A stretch of DNA of 64,000 nucleotides from Otis tarda (taxonomy: Eukaryota; Chordata; Aves; Otidiformes; Otididae): NCBI GenBank assembly GCA_026413225.1, contig CM048554.1:12065463-12129462 (forward strand), written 5' to 3'. Made by a program: the position numbers and the translations under genes. Below the pieces are notes generated by a model. The model was not told where the DNA came from. It did no database searches and saw only the letters and a list, made by a program, of their open reading frames with translations. Shown here piece after piece: positions 55,512 to 64,000 of the stretch; the stretch's first letter is position 1, and each line of letters opens with the position of its first letter.

Positions 55512-57770
55512 GCTTGTTAGGACTGTAGATTCCAAACCGGCTCAGGTGCCATCGTCCGTTTGGAGAAGTGACAGCCGGCTCTGGACACAGCTATGGTAGG
55601 AAGACTGCCCCGTTCCCTTTCCACATGCAGTTCTTCACTCCTGTGCTGATGAACCGGGCTGTTGTTTATCCTAATGAAGAACGTTGTTGGTTAATAGACA
55701 TTGAGCCATTTTTCTTGGATCAAAATAACCCACCTGTGCTGGATAATCAAATTGGAATGGATTCAGAAAGACTTGCAGTCTTGTTTCAAATCTCACAGAA
55801 AGGCAATTTCTGAAATGCAGCACTAAAACCGGTTACTGAACAGCAGTGACGACAACAACAACAACAAAAAAGTTTTTCTTTGGCAAATATTGTTTCTGCA
55901 CTGAAGTGGAGTAGTGTAGCACAACATAGGGCCACGCGCTGACGTCCTTACCCGGGGCCTGAGCCTGGTTCCATGGAAATCAATGGCAAAACTCCCACTC
56001 ACTTTAAAGGGGTACAATCAAACTGTCTAGTCCTTAGTCAAGCACAGTTCCCACTGATTTCTATGCGTTTTTTTGCACACGCCTGGGGGCCAGCTCTTCT
56101 GCTGGTGTAAATCAGCATTACCTCCATTTTGCTGATTGCTCCCAGCTGCTGATTTGGCCCAAGGACTGTGCAAAAACTGAATGAGGGTATGAGGACACAG
56201 CCTGTAAATTTTAGTCAGGGTATTTGCATAGAATGTAGATTGTTACAAGTTTTTGCACATTGTATTGTTAATACAATTTTTAAAGCTTATCTGTAGTTTA
56301 TTTATTTATACTCATTGTATGTATTATTAGTGAAAATGAACAATCTTACGGATGGTTAAGAACAGCAAAGTGTAAACATTTTGAATGTACAAAATGTCTT
56401 AGGTTCTTTGGGTAAACTTTACATATAATCCTTGAAAAATGATATTTCCTATCGAACGTGTAGTTACATTTGAATGGAGCCCTCTAGGCCCTGGGAAAAT
56501 GTGGGCATGGTAGTTGGTGGGGGTGGGGGGAACTCTGCGTAGTCACTAGAAACTGGTTTTCAGGGCTTTACTAACTTTGCTGCACAGGATACGTTTGGGT
56601 TAAAGTCGATCCACTTTAAAAACTTAAACAGCAAACTCGTAGGTTTTAACTGTACTTTTATAACCTGAGAAAAAGTTAAATTGGGCAGTCTCTTAGTTCA
56701 GAAAGAGAACCAGCCTCTTTCCAGGGGAGATGGGAGATTTTTTTGCACTTGTTTGACAACATATTCGGCCTTTGATATGACAATTAAAACTTGTCTAGAC
56801 AGCCAAGTTATTAATGCTTGAAAATCAGCTACTGCACATGAATAATAACTTTTCAAGTAGCTTTTTAAATAGTAAGTATAGCTGTATAAACACAGTCATT
56901 GAGCTACACTATAAATGAACACAGACACTTTTCTTCACTTCTTTAGGACTATATACACTTTTTTTTTCCTTGGCTGCTCACAATAGACTATAGCAGGTCT
57001 TTCTGAGTAGTTATAGTCATGATATAAACATATATTTAGGCAATTTTGAAAACATGTAATATAGGGACTTTCTAAGAGACAGAATACAAAAACATCCTTT
57101 GTAGCACAGTATTAAAAAAAAAAAGAGAGAGAAGAATCTCACAAACAGAACTATGTTAAACCTGCAATAAAGCTGTGGTTTAAAGCAACCAGAACTGGAA
57201 TATCCAAACTTAAGGGTAGAATGCCAGTTTGAAAGCCTCATCTTGTGCTAATTTGGCCTACAGTTAAGAAGCCTTAGGCTGCAAGCCGAAATTCCAACTG
57301 TGGCTCTAGTCCAAAGCCTGTTGAGGTCAATCAGAGTCCTCTGAGCACAGAAGCCTGATTCTTATTTCATGCAAGTGCAAATCTCTTTGTAAAGCCAGGG
57401 AGGTGCTGCTGCTGCTGCAGACAAGTTAAGAATCGGGCTGCCATGTATAAAATACAAGTTAAAAATGGACTTTTTAGCCTGAACATTGACATTCCCTGAC
57501 TTTTCCTCCTTTTTCCAAATTAAGAGAGAACTTGTTGTTTCCCAGATGATCTTTTTATCTGGTGTGTGGCTTTTAAGTTGTACATCAGATTCTGTTTGTA
57601 CTCCAGATTGAATCTTGATATGACATGTTCCTGTCTTGCTCTGTTTTTACTCTTCCACATGATACATGATGACTGTGTCATTTTCCATTGTATAAAGAAT
57701 GCTGACAGTTGTTTCGGTACAAAATATATTCTTTAAAATGATGATAATAAAAATCCAAGGGAAAGGTGCT
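55512..57770 (+). other. LGALSL: LGALSL 3' UTR
   Basis: The last exon appears to continue without a donor into an AT-rich untranslated region with several ATTTA-like and T-rich stretches. It ends shortly after a canonical poly(A) hexamer at 57746-57751. An earlier hexamer at 57166-57171 could give a shorter form. The 81-codon open frame at 55568-55813 has no recognisable protein. Confidence 0.6.
57746..57751 (+). terminator. LGALSL: Poly(A) signal of LGALSL
   Basis: AATAAA follows a long AT-rich 3' UTR and is followed within 50 bases by a GT-rich stretch ('gaggtgtttggatttt'). It is the best candidate for the distal transcript end. Confidence 0.6.
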
Positions 57771-57789
57771 TCTACATGAGGTGTTTGGA

Positions 57790-60700
57790 TTTTTCTCCAG
57801 CTTGGAAATGCTCTATGGTTCCAAAGCAGATGCAGGCAGAAGATTAATTCTGTTTGGAGAGATATTTAGCACCCTCCTTGCCTCGCGCTTTCTCTCACTA
57901 GATATGTATAGCCAGGGTTGCTGATGCAGTGCCGTTGCCTGAGGCTGTCCTGCTAGTGCAGCAGCCCAGAAGTAGGAGGCTGGAGAGATTAAGCAGCACC
58001 ATGACCCTACAGTAGCACAAAACCCAAACAGATCTCCCTGACAGCACAAGGCCGGTAGAGATTTCACCTCCATGCCTTTACTATAGCCCGGAAGAAGCAA
58101 TTTGTCTGACTTGAATTTTCAGCTGCTTGGGATTCCTGGTAGGTTAGCACAGGCTGCAGACTTTTGTTATCCTGCACGGGCTCCGCACAGCACAGTGCCT
58201 ACACCAGGGATGCCGAGATGAACTCGATGCAGCACCCTGTCAGTGGCATCTCTGTCAGAAGCAAGGGCCCAGTGATACCACCTTGCCTCTGCTCCCACAT
58301 ACTGCACTGGGCACCCCATTTGTTCCTGCTCCAGTAGTTTTCTGTCTTGGGGAAAATGCTTTTTTGAGCCTGATTCTGGTTTCAGCTTTGTGTAACTCCC
58401 CCGACTGTGGTGCCTACCACCTGGTTCTTCTGCCCTGTTGTGGTTTCTGAGCCAGGCTTTGAGGCAAGAAGGGCTGTGAACCCACTTCTGACAGGTTGTG
58501 GTTTGGCTGAGAGCTCAGGAAGGGCGGAAAATCACAGTTATGGCTTCCTCATCTATCTGTCTGTCTGTCTAACACCAGTTTGGAAGCCTTTTTATTTTTC
58601 TTTTTCTCTTGGGCAGTACCAGGCTATGGCAGGCAAAAGAAGGATGATGTCTATGTAACCAAGGGCTATTCCACATGTGCTTGGCTTACGTTGGCTGATG
58701 GTGTTCAGAAGCAACTGCTGAACGCTTCCACGTGCAGTGTAAGTCAGAGAAAGCTAAGGCCTTAAATGTTTCTGTTCAGTTGGACTTTGAGCCAAAACCA
58801 AATGTTTAAAATGGGAGACTGTGCTGCAAAATCTATATCTGAATTCTTTGGTCTCCACAATTTAGGGATTATCCAGATCTTAATTTTGGATGTAAGCCCT
58901 ACCAGACCTGAAATAAGACTCTTTCCAAATTGGGCCAGGTTTTCAGAATGTTTTTCAGTAGGGACTGTCAGCTTCTTGGAAGCTGCAGTTCTTCCGGACT
59001 AAGTGAGTGTGTGAACCAACTTTTGAATTTATTAGTTGAATATTTCCATGGTTTCCTCTGAATGAGGAAGTTAATTCTGAATTGAAAGAAGCCTTGAATG
59101 GGTAAAACCCATGTGGAGTGGAATCCCTCAACTTAGCATAGCTTTATTTTTTCCAAAGAGGAAAAAGCAAAATACCAACCAAAAAGCCACAACCAAATTA
59201 TTTAGTTGTGTTTGGAATGGGCTGTGATAAAGCTGATTTAATTAAAAAAAAAAAAAAAAAAAAAAGAAGAGGTTATTGTCTACTCAGAAAGAGCCTTGAA
59301 ATACTTCAGTATCATGTGAGGTAGTCTGTGTCTAAAGATATTTCACATAAACGCTTTTTTCACAGCCAAGTTGTTAAAAATGTTACAAAATACCTTCTTT
59401 TTGTGTCACAATTAGAAATGTTTGCCCCACCTCGAAAGAACATTTTGTACTAAATATTCATATGTTGTCTCTGTGAACTTGCACTAACATATATTACATT
59501 CTCCCTCCCCTCCTTGACTAGCTTGAGAAGAAATAGGCGTAATATTGCTAAACCGGTTGAATGTGACATCTGCTTGAGGCATAGCATCTTTCTCAAGGGC
59601 TGTTTTGAGTAAACAGGCTGAAAACCAAAGGGAGAGCCTGATTCACCATTCTGCTGTGCCAGCTTTCCACCCCTGTCACTCTCCTGCTGAGACTGAAGCC
59701 CTGCGATTTTAATGTCAGGGAGCAGCACTGAGATTTTTATCTTCTGGGATTTAAAACTATTCACTGTGGAGGAAACAAGAACGGAGTAGCCGCAGCGCTC
59801 TCGAAGTTGGTAGTAGGGTTGGGGTAGCATGATGTGCCGTAGTCCTAATGGAGCGCGAGTTCACAGGGAGGTAGTGGGCATTTCAGAGCCAGACAACAGC
59901 ACAGGCTGCAGAGCTGCGTGACAGTTTCCCTGGATGGACATTAGCTGCCACCTTCTGCAACCCCATACCAGGACACGCAGAAAAAAAACCAGCGTTGCTT
60001 ACAAGTTTGGAAGGCATGACTGGGTTCATGTTCCTACTCGCCTTTTTGAAAAGAGGCTCTCAAATAAATACTAGGAAAATTTAGCAGTAGCCATGCCACA
60101 GAGGTATTTTTTTCCCACAGACATTCAAGCAGTGTATCTGATGTGGGGCTCATCTTGCCTCCTACCCACAAGAAGTGCTCCTCACAGAAATCTACAGCAC
60201 TGCTTTCTGCACTGAGGCTGGTTACAGTGACCTCTCCATGCAGAAAACTGCAGAACTGCAACTCCGGCTGAGCCAGTTAGTTGGCGGCTCTAAGCAAACT
60301 CCCAGCACCCCTGGAATTGATAAGACAGTCTGAGGAACAAGAATCGGGCTGAGGGCAGCCCTAAATGCTCACTGTGATAAGCACAGAAGTTAAGAAGAAA
60401 AGCTAGGAACAGTCTAGTGACCTGGTGAGATTTTTTGTAATCACAGGTACTGTTGTGATTTTTCTCACGTGGATCAGAACGTGTGCAGGTAAAAGTCACT
60501 TTGCAATGAATGGTGTTTGGGGTTAGAACCAAGGCCAACCCAAACAGGGAGAAAAAATGAGCTGCAGACGCTTTATCTGGCTTTGATACGCCCTCCCAGC
60601 TCCTCCCAGCAATCACTGCTGTTATGAACATACACAATTACTACAACAAGGAGATTCAGCAGCATGTAAAAGATCAAAATAATAAACTCATACTTTGCCA

Positions 60701-62283
60701 CAGGTCCTCCCTAGCTTCTGTTGCTAAGCCTCTCCATCTGTCTGTCAACAAATAACTATATCCTGCTGCTTTTAAAATCCGTGGCAAAAATCCCTTTGAC
60801 TTACATGGAAAGAGGTCCATCAGAAAAGGGGCATTTCTAGCTCTCCCTCTCCAGTTATTTTCAGCTGGGGCATACTCTAAAAATCTGTTCTTTCATTCTC
60901 CTGAGTTTATTTTTAAGTATGAATAGAGGACTATTTCTATCTGCATTATCCATTTGAGCAGAGTCAACCAAAAGCATAGCCCCTCTCTGCTGCAGGAACG
61001 CTGGCTTTGCAGTTAGCCGATGAAATGTCTTACATTTGTTACCTTCTGCTTTTAAAAGTGAGGGTGTGCACGAAACGACCGGGCAATAGTAGTATGTATC
61101 ATTCACCACAGATCTATTTTTATGTGTTGTGCCAATTTCATAAAGAACTTTTAATAACAATAAAATGTGAAATCTTCACTAAGTGTTTCTGTCTTTTATC
61201 TGAATTATTAATGCTCATTACACACCCTCTTGACTCCTTTAACATCTGGTTTCTTTTATCTTCTGACTTTTTGTCAGATGTAGCTAATTCTTTCCCTCAT
61301 AAAACTGTAGTGTGAAATTTTGGAATGGGATGTGCAGTTTTGGTAGCAGCTTCTGTAAAACTCCTTTACAGCTTAAACACACAGTACAGAACAATCAAAT
61401 AACTTCATTAGAGGAAAGAATAGCTTGCTTACTCATGCAAAACTCCCGCTGACATCACCGGGCAGTGTAAGCCTCAGGAGCTAACAGGCACGACTCAGAC
61501 CTTACGGCCCGGCCATGAGACACAGACAGCTGATCACTTTTGCACGGGATCAAACAGCCCGTGAGCAGCGTAACCCACAGGCGCGCTCAAGTTCACTCTG
61601 GTGGGACTGGGTTCACGGGTGAGGGTTACACGGTGACTAGAACCACCAGATCACCTCTAGCCACATGTTATTATGAGATCCAGTGCTTCACGTGTTGGCA
61701 TGATCCTAACTAAAGTTCATATTGACCTGAGGAAGCTTCAAGATCTCAGCTTCTTCCAGTTAAAGCTACTGGAACAATTCTGCACAACACAAATGGGAAA
61801 GGATTACGCCTTACATCCAGTTGTGATTGTAAAAAGTGAGTGAGGTTTCTGAGGGAAACCTCAACCTCTGAACAGCGCAGAAGCAGCAGATGAATGGGAT
61901 TTGAACACAGCTGGTTCTGTGGGTTTTCTCCTGATAAAATTATTATGAATTAGATGCTTCCCATACAGTTCATTCTAGCTCTAACCCATGAGCATGGATC
62001 TGTGGCCATCCCTGCTCAAAGCCAGACTGAAACTGGCCCTTTGTTTACTCTACACAATTGTAAAAGGGGGTATGTTAAGACATTTAGAAATTTCTAGTTA
62101 AAATACAGTGTTAGGTAACCTAGATGCAAACCAGAAATAAAGTGGAGGACAGAGGTAAACACACACAACAGTCAGAAATGGCTGTAAATCGTGTAAAGGC
62201 AGCATCTATTCCCCAGCAGAACAACAGCAGCAGCGTAAGTACTTGGGGGAAATTTTCAAAAGGAGGAATATATACATCCAATT
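57790..62283. other. Intergenic stretch downstream of LGALSL
   Basis: No supported exon. It contains a (TCTG)n tract at about 58553-58570 and an A22 run at 59244-59265. Open frames of up to 126 codons show no recognisable family. Confidence 0.5.
59244..59265. repeat. A22 homopolymer
   Basis: Twenty-two adenines in a row. No retrocopied gene could be recognised upstream of it, so it is listed only as a simple repeat. Confidence 0.85.
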
Positions 62284-62435
62284 TCATAGAATCATGGAAT
62301 CATAGAATGGTTTGGGTTGGAAGGGACCTCTAAAGGTCATCTAGTCCAACCCCGCCTGCAAGGAGCAGGGACATCTCCAACCAGATCAGGTGGCTCAGAG
62401 CCCCATCCAACCTGGCCTTGAATGTCTCCACCACT
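62284..62435 (-). mobile_element. CR1 LINE 3' end fragment (antisense)
   Basis: The segment begins 'tcatagaatcatggaatcat' and continues with 'ggtttgggttggaagggacc' and 'catctagtccaaccccgcct', the antisense 3' end of CR1. It stops after about 150 bp at 'aatgtctccaccact'. Confidence 0.95.
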
Positions 62436-63530
62436 TGCATCTGCAAACTCCTGCAGAGGGCCTTGAAAAGCTCTTGTCTGACCTGTAATATTGAGTAAAC
62501 TACAGGCTTAATTTTTGGGGGGAAGGAAGGGAAGTGGTCGCCTACCCACTGAGAGCACCTGATGTGCAAGTGCCATGCATACTTCTCTCCCATTCAGATC
62601 AGTACTAGGGACGCCTCACAGCTGGGCCGTGTTTCGGCGGAGTGTTTCTGAGCTTGAAGTCAAGCCAGCTCATGTTGATGGATTTACTCACGGGAATACC
62701 ATGAATATGACTCTTTGCTAGCACTGCAGTGGAGCTTATTTTTAAATTATGACTTTCACCACTCTTCTAAGAATAGAGGTTGGCTCTGAAACATCATGTG
62801 GGCTCCAGCATTCTCCAATGATGAGCATTTCTCATCCTATTCAGGTTTTGAGGCTTCAGTTTCCACACTGGTGCCTTGCTAGACCAGGGCTGTGATGCTG
62901 GGGGGGGGGGGGTCATTCTGTGAAAGACCCTGAGAAGGAGGTGTCTTTCAGCAGCTCTCTTCCCAGCTGGCAGAAGGAGACCTGCAAGCCCCCCTCAGCA
63001 GTCAGAAGTGACAGCAGAACAGAGCTACGCTGACTCCTGGTTTGTGGAACTGGGCTTCCGTGCGACTCTGAAAGGTAGGAACAAAAACCTGGTTAAAAAC
63101 ATCCCTGAAGCTGAACTGTAAATCTCAGCAGCAGAGAAAAGAGGAGGATTTCAGAACTAGGCAATCTGATTATAACAGCAAAGAGCCTTGCTGACCAGAG
63201 GCCATGGGCGGGCATAGCTTCAATTGAGCAGAGAGGCAGAGCTCCATGCCATGGAGCAGCAGCCTGTCGCCAAACGCTGATGGAGATGCTGGAGGTTTCC
63301 GAGAGTGCTCAGCGGCTCTGCCTGGCTCCAAAAACGCTTGTGATGGGAGAAAAGCCAGAGCTGACAGTATTGCAATGCATGACAAGCTACAGTAGCAGCT
63401 CCAGCACTGCATGCCCAAAGAGCCAAAGCGCATTCTTTCCTGGCTGCTCTCTAAGAAATTTTCTGTTCAATGGGAAAGAGAATCACTGTCTAGAAGAGAT
63501 TCAGACCAGAACTGAGGACAGAATATGGCT
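62436..63530. other. Intergenic stretch before the LTR
   Basis: No gene is supported. A G13 run lies at 62900-62912. Confidence 0.5.
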
Positions 63531-64000
63531 TGTCATGGTTTAACCCCAGCTGGGAACTAAGCACCACACAGCCACTCACTCTCTCCTCCCATGGTGGGAT
63601 AGGGGAGAGAATCGGAAGATAAAACTGAGAAAACTTGTGGGTTGAGGTAAAGACAGTTTAATAGGTAAAGCAAAAGCCACGCATGCAAGCAAAGCAAAAT
63701 AAGGAATCTGTTCACTATTTCTCATTGGCGGGCAGGTGTTCAGCCAGCTTCAGGAAAGCAGGGCTCCATCACACGTAATGGTTACTTGGGCAGACAAATG
63801 CCGTAACTCCAAACATCCCCTGCCTCCTTCTTTCCCCAGCTTTATATGTTGCGCATGACATAATATGGTCTGGAATATGCCCTCTGGTCAGTTGTGGTCA
63901 GCTGTCCCAGCTCTGTCTCCTCCGAGCTTCTTCTGCACCCCCAGCCTACTCCTTGGCAGGGTGGTGTGAGAAGCAGAGAAGGCCTTGACCCTGTGTAAAC
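63531..64000 (-). mobile_element. Avian ERVL-like LTR (antisense), cut by the window edge
   Basis: The plus strand begins 'tgtcatggtttaaccccagc', the reverse complement of the 3' CA end of a very common bird LTR. It continues through 'gggttgaggtaaagacagtt' (opposite the poly(A) region) and 'ctttatatgttgcgcatgac', whose complement holds the TATA box near 63840-63847. About 470 bp are present; the 5' part lies beyond 64000. Whether it is solo or attached to internal retroviral sequence cannot be seen here. Confidence 0.8.

Noticed and set aside
59244-59265. A22 run as the tail of a processed pseudogene
   Set aside because: The sequence upstream shows no recognisable retrocopied coding sequence and no target-site duplication could be seen.

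Overview
The window reads as nuclear DNA of a bird. Six interspersed copies carry the avian CR1 LINE signature (a short ATTCTATG-type tail and the C-terminal end of the CR1 ORF2 protein). There are also LTRs of avian ERVL-like families, GC-rich genes with very short introns, and long AT-richer stretches without genes. No bacterial, plasmid or phage features were seen.

Three protein-coding loci can be supported. (1) At 3809-10457 on the minus strand, seven exons with consistent splice phases give a 303-residue multi-pass membrane protein with a tryptophan-rich TspO/MBR-like motif. I cannot give it a gene symbol. (2) At about 41776-45713 on the minus strand lies a compact GC-rich RhoGAP gene of the TAGAP/ARHGAP20 type. 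Its complete RhoGAP domain is spread over five exons and keeps the catalytic arginine finger. Its N-terminal and C-terminal ends are only partly resolved. A putative exon near its 5' end is duplicated about 6.5 kb downstream. (3) At 51517-55511 on the plus strand, five exons encode the galectin-related protein LGALSL (171 residues). A CpG island covers its first exons and a long 3' UTR runs to a poly(A) signal at 57746.

Layout: 1-3.8 kb is intergenic with possible old repeat remnants and the TspO-like 3' end. 3.8-10.5 kb is the TspO-like gene, with a CR1 copy in its intron between exons 2 and 3. 10.5-39 kb is gene-poor, with two longer CR1 copies (22.3 and 31.1 kb). 39.1-41 kb is a repeat cluster: the duplicated exon-like block, a minus-strand LTR, a plus-strand LTR piece and a CR1 tail. 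41-45.8 kb is the RhoGAP gene. 45.9-50.5 kb is a CR1 tail and intergenic DNA. 50.5-57.8 kb is LGALSL. 57.8-64 kb is intergenic, with a CR1 fragment and the 3' part of an LTR running off the window edge.

The three genes show no sign of working in one pathway; they are neighbours in an ordinary vertebrate chromosome segment. The least described element is the TspO-like membrane protein. The bird-type RhoGAP gene with its duplicated exon is second. All family assignments come from reading and memory; no database search was run.
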